Under the pieces are notes generated by a model. It saw only the letters and a list, made by a program, of their open reading frames with translations, made no database searches and was not told the DNA's origin. Shown here one piece after another: positions 1-7,337 of a DNA stretch of 36,450 bases; position 1 is the stretch's first letter, and each line of letters opens with the position of its first letter. The position numbers and the translations under genes are program-made. The stretch is from JBDHZU01 sp039812085 (GTDB taxonomy: Bacteria > Actinomycetota > Actinomycetes > S36-B12 > UBA10799): positions 1 through 36,450 of the forward strand of contig JBDHZU010000006.1 in NCBI GenBank assembly GCA_039812085.1. Reading direction: 5' to 3'.

Positions 1-15
1 AGGACCCGCAGTTTG

Positions 16-609
16 CTACTGAGTGCTCACTGTTGCAGCCGCTGAAGGCGCTTCGCTCACCGGGGTTTGCGTAACAGGTGACTGAGTTGCCGGAGTGACT
101 GTCGGAGTCGTCGGCTCGTACGTCGGCGTCGTCGGTTCATACGTCGGCGTCGTCGGCTCGATCGTCGGCGTGGTCGGCGCAATCGTGGTCGGAGAAACCG
201 TCGGAGTCGGAGTTGATTTACCACTCATGGCTGCCCAGGCAACACCAACCACCAGGCCAATCAACCCGGCCAAAATAACTCCACCGATGATCCAGCCAGC
301 GACCTTTGTCTTCTGTCCACTGGCATAGGGATCGACCGGATCCATCGGCCCAGTGACCGAGCGATGCGCATGACCACCGACATTGAGATTTGGTGGCAAA
401 GTGTCCTGTCCACCAGGAACCACCTGCTGTTGCGGCCCACCCGACACTGCGTCGATCGGTCGAGTTTCATCGCTTCCCTGAGCTGATCCAGGCAACTGCT
501 GAGTAGGACCCGCACCTGTCACCGCTTGTTCTTGGGTTTCCGGGTCGTTACTGCTGACAGGATGGACGTAGCGCTGAGTCTCGTCGTCCGGATCTGATGG
601 CGTGGACAT
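16..609 (-). CDS. Single-pass membrane protein with Pro/Thr heptad-repeat tail
   Basis: I do not recognise a named family. The 197-residue protein has a hydrophilic, Gln/Asp/Pro-rich N-terminal region (about 1-100), one clear transmembrane helix at about 104-128, and a low-complexity tail of Pro, Thr, Ser and Val. The tail contains a seven-residue repeat of the form PTTPTYE, encoded by a 21-bp DNA repeat near 110-180. There is no Sec signal before the helix, so an N-in, C-out topology with the Pro/Thr tail in the cell wall is likely; this is inference. The start at 609 is supported by a TACGCT -10 box (616-621) six bases upstream, giving a leaderless mRNA. The gene is divergent from the lipoprotein gene, about 40 bp away. 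The repeat tract is prone to slippage, so its length may differ between strains. Confidence 0.75.
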   Translation of the reverse strand: MSTPSDPDDETQRYVHPVSSNDPETQEQAVTGAGPTQQLPGSAQGSDETRPIDAVSGGPQQQVVPGGQDTLPPNLNVGGHAHRSVTGPMDPVDPYASGQKTKVAGWIIGGVILAGLIGLVVGVAWAAMSGKSTPTPTVSPTTIAPTTPTIEPTTPTYEPTTPTYEPTTPTVTPATQSPVTQTPVSEAPSAAATVSTQ

Positions 610-615
610 GCTTCC

Positions 616-621
616 AGCGTA
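616..621 (-). promoter_or_regulatory. -10 box (TACGCT), leaderless start of the 16-609 gene
   Basis: TACGCT on the minus strand fits TANNNT and ends six bases before the ATG at 609. This places the transcription start on the start codon. No Shine-Dalgarno sequence is present. Confidence 0.5.
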
Positions 622-649
622 GGTGCCGACAGGGAGGCGACGCTCGATC

Positions 650-1546
650 GTGATACTTCAAACATCATGGAACGACCGACGCATATTGTTCGTCGCGATC
701 ATGGGCATGGCTCTGCTAACGGCCTGCGGTGGGACAGATAAATCCGGAACCGCCAGCACCTCAGAGTCAGCCACCCCAACCCCGGTCACCTCCGGGGTGG
801 CGTGCACCGTCACCGACTCACGGTTGACGGAAATCTCGGGCCTGGTGGCATCCATCAACCATCCCGATGTGCTGTGGACACACAACGATTCCAGTGACTC
901 TGCCCGAATCTTCGCGATCAGTGCCTCCACCTGCAAAGTGCTCGCCGATGTTCAACTGGCCGACGTTAAAGCCCGCGACGTTGAAGCCATCACCATCACC
1001 CGTACCGCTGCTGGTCAACCGACCCTGCTAGTGGGAGATATCGGAGACAACTTGTCCGACCAGCCATTCGCGCGCATCTACTCGTTCGCTGAACCGCAAC
1101 AACTCAAGGACCAGTCCGTCAAAGTGAAGACGCTCAAGGTCGCCCTCGATAGCCAGAATGCGGAAGCGCTGTTAGCCGATCCACGACCCAACGGCTCGAT
1201 TTACGTCGTCACCAAACGTGACCAGAACAAAGCCACGATCAACCAATTACCTGCTGATGCGTTGAGCAAGGATTCGGTGACCGTCAAGGAGGTTGGGCCA
1301 GCCCCCGACATCGTGACCGATGGCTCGTGGTCGCCTGACGGTACGCGGTTTGTCCTGCGTGGCTACTTCAATGCGACCAGCTACTGCGCACCGCCGCCAT
1401 CAACTGGCCAGGCTCTGCCCATCCCACTGCAACGGCAAGGCGAAGCGATTGCCTTCAGCTCGGACGGGCGGGCTCTCTACCTCGGCAGCGAGGGCGCGAA
1501 CAGCGATCTCCTGCGCATCCCCGCACCGACTTCGCCGAGCTGTTAG
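650..1546 (+). CDS. Secreted lipoprotein, probable beta-propeller
   Basis: The product begins with a lipoprotein signal: Arg-Arg, a hydrophobic stretch and the lipobox LTAC followed by GG, so the mature protein should be lipidated at Cys on the outer face of the membrane. The mature part starts with a Ser/Thr/Pro linker. It then carries blocks such as LWTHNDSSD, ARDVEAI and GDIGDN, plus WSPDGTRF further on, a pattern seen in beta-propeller-like or esterase-like phytase-type extracellular proteins. No catalytic function can be assigned. I chose GTG at 650 (298 residues) because AGGGAGG lies at 631-637 and the signal peptide then has normal length; an in-frame GTG at 623 would add nine residues. 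Its TAG stop overlaps the serC stop codon on the other strand. Confidence 0.72.
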   Translation: MILQTSWNDRRILFVAIMGMALLTACGGTDKSGTASTSESATPTPVTSGVACTVTDSRLTEISGLVASINHPDVLWTHNDSSDSARIFAISASTCKVLADVQLADVKARDVEAITITRTAAGQPTLLVGDIGDNLSDQPFARIYSFAEPQQLKDQSVKVKTLKVALDSQNAEALLADPRPNGSIYVVTKRDQNKATINQLPADALSKDSVTVKEVGPAPDIVTDGSWSPDGTRFVLRGYFNATSYCAPPPSTGQALPIPLQRQGEAIAFSSDGRALYLGSEGANSDLLRIPAPTSPSC

Positions 1547-2664
1547 CCCAGTTCTGCCACAACGTGATCGATGCATGCCGTCAATGCCTTGACGTCATCC
1601 GGATCAACGGCGGGGAACATGGCAATGCGTAGCTGGTTACGACCCAGCTTGCGGTACGGCTCAGTATCAACGATGCCGTTGGCGCGCAGTACCTTGGCGA
1701 CCTCTGCCGCATCCACGTCATCGGAGAAGTCAATTGTTCCGATCACATTGGACCGCTTTGCCGGATCAGTTACGTACGGGGTGGTGTACTCCGTGCGCTC
1801 GGCCCACTCGTACAAGTTGGCTGCTGACTGGGCAGTGCGACCCGTCGTCCACTCCAGACCGCCGTTGCCGTTAAACCAATCAAGCTGTTCGGCCATCAGA
1901 AACAACGTCGCCACTGCTGGAGTGTTGTACGTCTGGTCGAGGCGCGAGTTGTCCACGGCTGTCTGCAGGTCGAGGAAGGCGGGAATCCAACGGTCGGACT
2001 CGGAAATCTGCTTGATGCGCTCAATCGCCGCTGGCGACATAACGGCCAGCCACAGACCTCCATCAGAGGCGAAGTTCTTCTGTGGGGCGAAGTAGTAGGC
2101 GTCAGTCTGAGCAATGTCCACGGGCAACCCACCGGCTGCGGAAGTGGCATCGATCAGGACCAGCGCATCGTCGTCAGCACCGGAGGGACGTTCCGGTGTG
2201 ATTGCCACACCGGTCGACGTCTCGTTGTGAGGCGTCGCGTAGAAATCCAGACCAGCCTCAGCCGCAAACTCAGGGGCATCGCCCGGATCAGTCTTGATGA
2301 TCGACTGCTCGCCCAACTGCGGCGCATCACTGGCAGCCTTAGCGAACTTACTTCCGAACTCACCAAAAGACAGGAACTGACCACGATCACGAATCAAACC
2401 GAAAGTCGCGGCATCCCAGAACGCGGTCGATCCACCATTGCTGAGAACGACCTCGTAGCCGTCTGGCAGGGAGAACAGTTCAGATACGCCTGCACGCACA
2501 CGTCCAACCAGAGACTTGACCGGCTTCTGTCGGTGGCTCGTTCCCATGAACTGGGAACCGCTGGCAGCCAACGCATCCAGTTGGGCTTGACGAACCTTGG
2601 ACGGTCCAGCACCGAAACGTCCATCGGCTGGCTTGAGGTCTGCAGGGATCTGAATATCAGTCAC
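1543..2664 (-). CDS. serC: Phosphoserine aminotransferase (mycobacterial type)
   Basis: This PLP enzyme converts 3-phosphohydroxypyruvate and glutamate to phosphoserine and 2-oxoglutarate in cytoplasmic serine biosynthesis, and often also serves pyridoxal phosphate synthesis. The N-terminal FGAGPSKVR, LSNGGSTAFWDA, and YYFAPQKNFASDGGLW with the PLP-binding lysine are diagnostic. The 373-residue length fits the family. The open frame reaches a TTG at 2670, but GTG at 2664 is preferred because a TAGCCT -10 box sits exactly six bases upstream, giving a leaderless mRNA. It lies 62 bp downstream of the end of the citrate synthase gene on the same strand; serC near citA is, from memory, conserved in mycobacteria. 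Confidence 0.93.
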   Translation of the reverse strand: MTDIQIPADLKPADGRFGAGPSKVRQAQLDALAASGSQFMGTSHRQKPVKSLVGRVRAGVSELFSLPDGYEVVLSNGGSTAFWDAATFGLIRDRGQFLSFGEFGSKFAKAASDAPQLGEQSIIKTDPGDAPEFAAEAGLDFYATPHNETSTGVAITPERPSGADDDALVLIDATSAAGGLPVDIAQTDAYYFAPQKNFASDGGLWLAVMSPAAIERIKQISESDRWIPAFLDLQTAVDNSRLDQTYNTPAVATLFLMAEQLDWFNGNGGLEWTTGRTAQSAANLYEWAERTEYTTPYVTDPAKRSNVIGTIDFSDDVDAAEVAKVLRANGIVDTEPYRKLGRNQLRIAMFPAVDPDDVKALTACIDHVVAELG

Positions 2665-2670
2665 ATGCAA

Positions 2671-2676
2671 AGGCTA
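2671..2676 (-). promoter_or_regulatory. -10 box (TAGCCT), leaderless start of serC
   Basis: TAGCCT on the minus strand is followed by six bases and then GTG at 2664. It supports the shorter serC start and shows that serC has its own promoter although citA lies upstream on the same strand. Confidence 0.5.
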
Positions 2677-2726
2677 GGCAAACCCGTCTGCGACCAACCG
2701 ACCGGGTCATGTCCAGGTCGTCTGAG

Positions 2727-3857
2727 TCACTTGGAGTCGGGGACGTATCCGGTTGGTGCCACTGTGGCGGGATCCCAACCTGGTACCTCTTCTGGGGTAC
2801 GAGGGCCTGGGCCAACGTAACGAGCAGACGGACGAACCAGGCGGCCTGTCTTCTTCTGCTCCAGCACGTGTGCACTCCAACCGGCCAAGCGAGCGCAGGT
2901 GAACATCGAGGTGAACATGTGCGCAGGAACCTCGGCAAAGTCGAGCACGATGGCCGCCCAGAACTCCACGTTCGTTTCCAGCACTCGGTCGGGACGACGC
3001 TCACGCAACTCAGCCAGTGCGGCTTGTTCGAGCGCCTCTGCGACCTCGTAGCGGGGAGCATCGAGTTCCTTGGCCGTACGACGCAACACGCGAGCGCGTG
3101 GATCTTCGGCGCGGTACACGCGGTGTCCGAATCCCATGAGTCGGTCGCCTCGGTCCAACACACCCTTGACGTAGCCGCGAGCGTCTCCCGTGTCCTCGAT
3201 CTCTTCAATCATTCCGAGCACACGACTGGGGGCACCACCATGCAGCGGACCAGACATTGCTCCCACTGCACCAGAAATGGCGGCGGCAACATCGGCACCG
3301 GTTGAGGCAATAACTCGCGAGGTGAACGTTGAGGCGTTCATGCCATGTTCGGCAGCGGACACGAAGTAGGCGTCAACGGCTTGAACGTGCTTAGGGTCTG
3401 GTTCCCCCCGCCAGCGGACCATGAATCGCTCGACAATCGTCTGGGCTTCGTCGATCCGAGTCTCGGGAACCATGGGTTGCCCCAGTCCACGAGCTGCTTG
3501 GGCGACAAAGGACATCGCCATAACGGCGACCTGCGCCAGGTTGTCGCGAGCGGTTTGATCGTCAATATCGAGTAGCGGCTGCAGCCCCCAAGCCGGAGCA
3601 AGCATCGCGATGGCCGACTGAACATCGACTCGAACATCGCCGGAGTGAACGGGGATGGGGAACGGCTGCGCCGGTGGCAGTCCTTGGCCAAATTCGTTGT
3701 CAACGAGCAAGCCCCAGACATTTCCGAACGAGACGCGACCCACTAAGTCTTCGATGTCGACTCCGCGATATCGCAGCGAACTGCCTTCTTTGTCAGGCTC
3801 GGCGATCTCTGTCTCAAAAGCGATAACACCTTCAAGACCCGGGACGAAGTCGGACAT
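2727..3857 (-). CDS. citA: Citrate synthase 2 (CitA type)
   Basis: The 376-residue protein matches the short actinobacterial citrate synthase, which condenses oxaloacetate and acetyl-CoA at the entry of the TCA cycle. Visible family blocks are NFVPGL-like FVPGLEGV at the N terminus, LRYRGVDIEDL, GPLHGGAP (active-site His), MGFGHRVYRAEDPRAR (second His) and NVEFWAAIVL. The last block has Glu where classical citrate synthases have the catalytic Asp, which is usual for this CitA subgroup. The open frame extends 40 residues further upstream, but ATG at 3857 has GGGAG at a good distance and matches where relatives begin. The upstream region contains several inverted repeats. Confidence 0.92.
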   Translation of the reverse strand: MSDFVPGLEGVIAFETEIAEPDKEGSSLRYRGVDIEDLVGRVSFGNVWGLLVDNEFGQGLPPAQPFPIPVHSGDVRVDVQSAIAMLAPAWGLQPLLDIDDQTARDNLAQVAVMAMSFVAQAARGLGQPMVPETRIDEAQTIVERFMVRWRGEPDPKHVQAVDAYFVSAAEHGMNASTFTSRVIASTGADVAAAISGAVGAMSGPLHGGAPSRVLGMIEEIEDTGDARGYVKGVLDRGDRLMGFGHRVYRAEDPRARVLRRTAKELDAPRYEVAEALEQAALAELRERRPDRVLETNVEFWAAIVLDFAEVPAHMFTSMFTCARLAGWSAHVLEQKKTGRLVRPSARYVGPGPRTPEEVPGWDPATVAPTGYVPDSK

Positions 3858-3913
3858 GTGCGCTCCCATCGGTGAGGGACAGCCGGCCGGTCTGGCGTCT
3901 GTCCGCAGACGTG

Positions 3914-3930
3914 CCGTCAGTTCGTGACGG
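3914..3930. repeat. Inverted repeat upstream of citA
   Basis: CCGTCA and TGACGG are separated by five bases, 57-73 bp upstream of the citA start codon. It could be an operator or an RNA hairpin in the leader; no regulator can be named. Confidence 0.3.
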
Positions 3931-3983
3931 ACGATTGACCTGCGCCAATCCTGACGTACCCACCCAGGTGGGCGCACGGCTGG

Positions 3984-3998
3984 TCCCCAATTAGGGGA
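3984..3998. terminator. Short inverted repeat after the ParA-operon, possible terminator
   Basis: TCCCC-aatta-GGGGA lies about 19 bp downstream of the stop of the lysine-rich gene. The stem is only five pairs and no T-run follows in the direction of transcription, so it may instead be an operator for citA. Confidence 0.3.
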
Positions 3999-4016
3999 TC
4001 TTTCTTGCCAACAGGG

Positions 4017-4550
4017 TTACGGACGAAGGTCGGACAGGGCACTGTCAACGGCGCTATCGGCACTGGTTCCACGTGCCTTTGCACCGCGTCGAAGTTGCCG
4101 TTTCGCCTGCAAGGACAGTTCTTCTGAATGCCTCTTGCTCGATTTCTTCTTTTTGTTCTTGGCCGACTTCTTCTCGCCTGATGCAGCTTTGGCCTTCTTC
4201 GACTGGGCTTTCTTACCCTTCGACTTGCTCTTACTGGCTTTGCCGACCTTGTCGTCAGATGGCTTCTGCTTGGACTTCTTTGCGGACTTGGCAGGCTTCG
4301 ACTTCACCTTCGATTTCTTGTCTCGCTTCGAAGCTGAACCGTCACGATCACCGAACTGGCCAGGTTCGGCTGACTCATAACCAACGGCGGCACCGGTTCC
4401 GGCCTTGTTCAGCCGACCGGCGTTGTTGGTCAGGTCGATGATGGTCTGCGACTCCCCTGCCGTGATGTCCACAACGTGCACCAACGCAGGGTGCAACGCA
4501 GCATCGGGGGCACGCCGCAGGGCAGGGCGAGGACTGGGGGGATTAGCCAT
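4017..4550 (-). CDS. Lysine-rich protein coupled to ParA
   Basis: This 177-residue protein has no family I can name. Residues 1-70 form a moderately ordered region with a hydrophobic patch (HPALVHVVDIT). Residues about 75-140 are a highly basic Lys/Ser/Ala tract like those of nucleic-acid-binding or disordered proteins, and a mixed C-terminal segment follows. The start ATG at 4550 overlaps the end of the upstream ParA gene by eight bases (ATGGCTAA), with AGGAG upstream, so translation is coupled and the two products are probably made in fixed proportion. By analogy with ParA/ParB and McdA/McdB pairs, it may be the ATPase partner or cargo adaptor; this is inference. Confidence 0.75.
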   Translation of the reverse strand: MANPPSPRPALRRAPDAALHPALVHVVDITAGESQTIIDLTNNAGRLNKAGTGAAVGYESAEPGQFGDRDGSASKRDKKSKVKSKPAKSAKKSKQKPSDDKVGKASKSKSKGKKAQSKKAKAASGEKKSAKNKKKKSSKRHSEELSLQAKRQLRRGAKARGTSADSAVDSALSDLRP

Positions 4551-5409
4551 AGTGCGCTCCTGATGGGGTCGAGGACTCGATTGTGGGACGAACACTGATC
4601 GTGGGTTCAACCGAACCCGTATTGACGACTTGGGTGAGCAGACTGTCGAAGGCGCGACTGATATCCGAGGCACCGGGCGACTGCCAGCGCTGCACGGGGA
4701 TACCCGCACCTTGGGCTTGTTGAACAGCAGAACGGTCGGGCAGGCCGCCCAATACGAGACTGCCGAAAGCCGCCTGTAGTTCATCCATGCGATAGCGGTG
4801 CTCCGCCAAGGTGGGACGCATCCGATTCACCACGATCCCCAAGGGATGCAGTTCTGAATTGCCGCGTTCTGCCACGAGTGCAACAGACTCCAAAGCCTGT
4901 TCTGCGCCCTGCACGGCGAAGAAGGAGGGTTCGGTCACTACCAGGGCTCGATTCGCCGCGTGCAATGCGTTGCGCGTGAGTTCCCCCAACGACGGTGGGC
5001 AGTCAATAAGCACCAGATCGAAGCTGTCAACAACGCCCGTCAAGGCTTGCTTGAGTCGAAGTGCGGAATCTGGTCCGGCTGGTCCCGCACGGTGTTCCAG
5101 CGCGCGTTCGCTCGGCAGCAACTTGATGGAGGTACTCCATCCGGAATCGACGATCGCCTCATCAGCAATGCCTTCTCGACCGTCGTACAAGACATCGCTT
5201 GTGGTGTACGTGATCTCTGCTGGATCAACGGAAACCGTGGAGTTAGCTTGCGGATCGAGGTCAACCACCAGTACTCGCAAACCACGCTGAATGGCCGCAC
5301 CTGCAAGGCCGAGAACCACGCTGGTCTTGCCTACTCCGCCTTTCAGCGACAGTGCCGCAACGACGACTGGGCCGCGCTGCCGCTGGGTCACGTCAATGTG
5401 TGATGCCAT
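4543..5409 (-). CDS. ParA/Soj-family ATPase, orphan type
   Basis: The product is a deviant-Walker-A P-loop ATPase of the ParA/MinD class, which positions DNA or protein cargo on the nucleoid or cell pole. Visible motifs are KGGVGKT (about residues 23-29), VVDLDPQAN (A' motif, about 48-56) and LVLIDCPPSLG (Walker B). No parB gene or obvious parS-like cluster follows; instead a lysine-rich protein gene overlaps it by eight bases. This argues for an orphan ParA rather than the chromosome-segregation copy. ATG at 5409 is used (288 residues); an in-frame GTG at 5424 would add five residues and neither has a good Shine-Dalgarno sequence. Confidence 0.85.
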   Translation of the reverse strand: MASHIDVTQRQRGPVVVAALSLKGGVGKTSVVLGLAGAAIQRGLRVLVVDLDPQANSTVSVDPAEITYTTSDVLYDGREGIADEAIVDSGWSTSIKLLPSERALEHRAGPAGPDSALRLKQALTGVVDSFDLVLIDCPPSLGELTRNALHAANRALVVTEPSFFAVQGAEQALESVALVAERGNSELHPLGIVVNRMRPTLAEHRYRMDELQAAFGSLVLGGLPDRSAVQQAQGAGIPVQRWQSPGASDISRAFDSLLTQVVNTGSVEPTISVRPTIESSTPSGAHYG

Positions 5410-5477
5410 GCGCGCCAGTTTCACACTGAAAAATGAACACTGCGGTGCGGCACACCGAGCAGATCAAGCGAACGTGA

Positions 5478-6164
5478 TTAGTCGACGAAGATCAGGGCGG
5501 CAGTCGTCAGATCAATCTCGGCATATTCGCCGCCACTGCCTGCCAGGACGCCACCCGGTGAGGTGGTCACTTTGACCTTGCCGCCCGGCACAACACCTGC
5601 CCGTCGCAGCAACATCATCCGATCTGGATCGTTCTGAACTGTCTCGCCCAACCGACGCACAACAACTCGAACCCCTGCCGACGTTGCTACCTCAGATAAG
5701 GGCGACAGTGACGCCTCAGAGGCGCTGCCCCCCGTCGAATCAGGATCACCCAATTCCTTCAATCCGGGAATGGGATTGCCGTAGGGGGAAGTATCAGGAT
5801 GGTTGAGCAGTTCCAACAACCGACGTTCCACGTTCTCGCTCATCACGTGTTCCCAGCGACATGCTTCTTCGTGGACGTCTTCCCACGGCATGCCGATCAC
5901 GTCGACCAGGAGGCATTCAGCCAGTCGATGTTTACGCATCACCCGAGTGGCTGCCTCACGGCCTGCTTCCGAAAGTTCCAGGTGCCGGTCACCTTCGACG
6001 GACAGCAGACCATCTCGTTGCATCCGGGCGACGGTCTGCGAAACCGTCGGTCCACTCTGTTCGAGGCGTTCGGCAATCCGGGCACGCAGGGGCACGATGC
6101 CTTCTTCTTCAAGCTCGAAGATGGTGCGCAAGTACATCTCAGTGGTGTCGATGAGATCACTCAT
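5478..6164 (-). CDS. ideR: Iron-dependent repressor, IdeR/DtxR family
   Basis: This is a metal-activated transcriptional repressor controlling iron uptake and storage. The 228-residue protein has the winged helix at the N terminus (EMYLRTIFELEEEG, GPTVSQTVARMQRDGLL), the dimerisation/metal domain, and a C-terminal SH3-like domain. When translation starts at ATG 6164 the metal ligands fall at the DtxR/IdeR positions: Met10, His79, Glu83, His98, Cys102, Glu105 and His106. That exact register supports both the start and Fe(II) rather than Mn(II) specificity. The open frame continues 40 residues upstream but this extension is unlike the family. It is divergent from the NlpC/P60 gene. Confidence 0.92.
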   Translation of the reverse strand: MSDLIDTTEMYLRTIFELEEEGIVPLRARIAERLEQSGPTVSQTVARMQRDGLLSVEGDRHLELSEAGREAATRVMRKHRLAECLLVDVIGMPWEDVHEEACRWEHVMSENVERRLLELLNHPDTSPYGNPIPGLKELGDPDSTGGSASEASLSPLSEVATSAGVRVVVRRLGETVQNDPDRMMLLRRAGVVPGGKVKVTTSPGGVLAGSGGEYAEIDLTTAALIFVD

Positions 6165-6486
6165 GGGTGAGGGGGCTTCCTTGCTGTGCGACCAGGTGAA
6201 TGACCCCATTGTGTCACCCGTTGGCGGGTTGCGGGCGGACAAGCGAATACCTCGCCGGTCACGCTCCGAATACACCTTTGCCATGACTTCACGCTTGAGA
6301 AGCTCAAGGAATCACAAAATTCGACCGATTTCGCCATTAGCCGGGCAGAGCACTGTCGGACCTCGCTAGCTTCCTTGGTCTCGATCTCTTCGCACCGCGG
6401 AGAGCCGAACTTGACCGCACAAAGACGTGTGGTGGGCAACAAGGTTCGGATTGTTGCCCTCGAACGTCGCTGGCGGAGGAAAGACG
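6165..6486. other. Divergent intergenic region, 322 bp
   Basis: This region separates ideR from the NlpC/P60 gene and contains no convincing gene. It holds a CTTGAG-aag-CTCAAG inverted repeat at 6294-6308 and, near the NlpC/P60 start, a set of mutually exclusive hairpins described separately. I found no IdeR box resembling the TTAGGTTAGSCTAACCTAA consensus. Confidence 0.55.
6405..6465 (+). promoter_or_regulatory. Structured 5' leader of the NlpC/P60 gene
   Basis: A nine-base-pair perfect hairpin is formed by 6434-6442 and 6451-6459 with an eight-base loop. The loop sequence GTTCGG (6444-6449) can instead pair with CCGAAC upstream at 6405-6410, and GTTCG can pair with CGAAC at 6461-6465. Alternative pairings of this sort just ahead of a strong Shine-Dalgarno sequence suggest a switch or attenuator. 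The c-di-AMP (ydaO) hallmark GGGUGAAU was not found. Confidence 0.4.
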
Positions 6487-7200
6487 ATGGACCAGAACAA
6501 GAAAGCGCGTGCAACCGCACGCCGCGCCCCCCGGGTGCTCGCTGCAATGGCGTTAAGCGCGACTGCAGCGCTATCCGTGGGCACCCTGACAGCCGCGCCT
6601 GCATCTGCTGCTTCCTACCCCGTCCTGCAACTGGGATCCACTGGTTCTGCGGTGGTCACCGTGCAGAAGAAGCTGGGTGTCTCCCCAGCGACTGGTTACT
6701 ACGGCACCAAGACTCAAGCCGCTGTGAAGCGCTATCAAGCCAGCCACGGGATTCCGACGACTGGTGTGGTCGCGAACTTGACCTGGGCCTCGCTGACGAA
6801 GAAGCCAGTAAAAACAACAAGTAGCAAACCGAAGCGGGCTACTCGGGCAAATGTGATTGCCATTGCGCGTTCACTCAAGGGCATCCCGTACCGCGCGAAT
6901 GGCTACTCACCGTCCACCGGCTTCAACTGCTCCAGCTACACCCAGTACGTGTTCTCTCGGGTTGGCATCAACCTGGGTGGGGCGTACACGGTGACCCAGT
7001 ACCAGCGCGCCAAGAAGATCAAGAAGAAGCAGGCGCGCCCTGGCGACTTGGTGTTCTTCTACAACTATCCGAAGAACTTCTTGGGTCACGTCGGTATCTA
7101 CGCGGGCAACGGCATGATGTGGGCCGCACCGCACACGGGCGATGTCGTGAAGTACCAGAAGGTCTACACCAAGAAGGTCAAGTACGCCCGCGTGCTGTAG
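6487..7200 (+). CDS. Secreted NlpC/P60 peptidoglycan endopeptidase with PG-binding domain
   Basis: The 237-residue protein has a Sec-type signal peptide (basic n-region with RRAPR, hydrophobic core, cleavage near ASA-AS at about 42), a PG_binding_1 domain at about 44-104 (LQLGSTGSAVVTVQKKLG, YYGTKTQAAVKRYQ), a short basic linker, and a C-terminal NlpC/P60 domain. Catalytic residues are visible: Cys148 in FNCSSY, His201 in GHVGIYAG and His216 in AAPHTG. The family usually has FDCSG, so Asn before and Ser after the Cys are mild variants. It should cleave stem peptides of peptidoglycan. ATG at 6487 follows GGAGGAAAG, and translation is probably governed by the structured leader. Confidence 0.9.
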   Translation: MDQNKKARATARRAPRVLAAMALSATAALSVGTLTAAPASAASYPVLQLGSTGSAVVTVQKKLGVSPATGYYGTKTQAAVKRYQASHGIPTTGVVANLTWASLTKKPVKTTSSKPKRATRANVIAIARSLKGIPYRANGYSPSTGFNCSSYTQYVFSRVGINLGGAYTVTQYQRAKKIKKKQARPGDLVFFYNYPKNFLGHVGIYAGNGMMWAAPHTGDVVKYQKVYTKKVKYARVL

Positions 7201-7206
7201 CACCGC

Positions 7207-7296
7207 TCATTGCCGCACGAGAGTGGCAACCGCAACCAAGACCACAAGGCCGATCAAAACGGCGAGGGTGGCGAATCGGCGAGCGCGGGGTGTCAC
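7207..7296 (-). CDS. Putative 29-residue single-pass membrane protein
   Basis: A GTG at 7296 opens a 29-codon frame with a basic start (TPRARR) followed by a hydrophobic helix (LAVLIGLVVLVAVATLV) and a short Arg-Gln end. A TAGTCT -10 box lies exactly seven bases upstream (7304-7309), which would give a leaderless mRNA, the same arrangement as the divergent DUF2530 gene. This pairing is the main reason to call it. It is convergent with the NlpC/P60 gene, with six bases between the two stops. The length is too short for standard gene finders, and the evidence is promoter geometry and composition only. Confidence 0.5.
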   Translation of the reverse strand: MTPRARRFATLAVLIGLVVLVAVATLVRQ

Positions 7297-7303
7297 ACGA
7301 GCC

Positions 7304-7331
7304 AGACTACGCGCGACGACACAGCTAGTCT
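7304..7331. promoter_or_regulatory. Divergent leaderless promoter pair (two TAGTCT -10 boxes)
   Basis: Minus-strand TAGTCT at 7304-7309 is followed by seven bases and GTG at 7296. Plus-strand TAGTCT at 7326-7331 is followed by six bases and GTG at 7338. The two identical hexamers face away from each other, 16 bp apart. Confidence 0.55.
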
Positions 7332-7337
7332 GAGCCG

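Noticed and set aside
3877..3891. DosR-like box GGGACAGCCGGCCGG at citA
   Set aside because: It lies only about 20 bp upstream of the start codon, on a Shine-Dalgarno-led gene, too close for an activator site.
6290..6486. c-di-AMP (ydaO) riboswitch upstream of the NlpC/P60 gene
   Set aside because: CCGAAC and other fragments resemble it, but the hallmark GGGUGAAU and the order of conserved blocks are missing.
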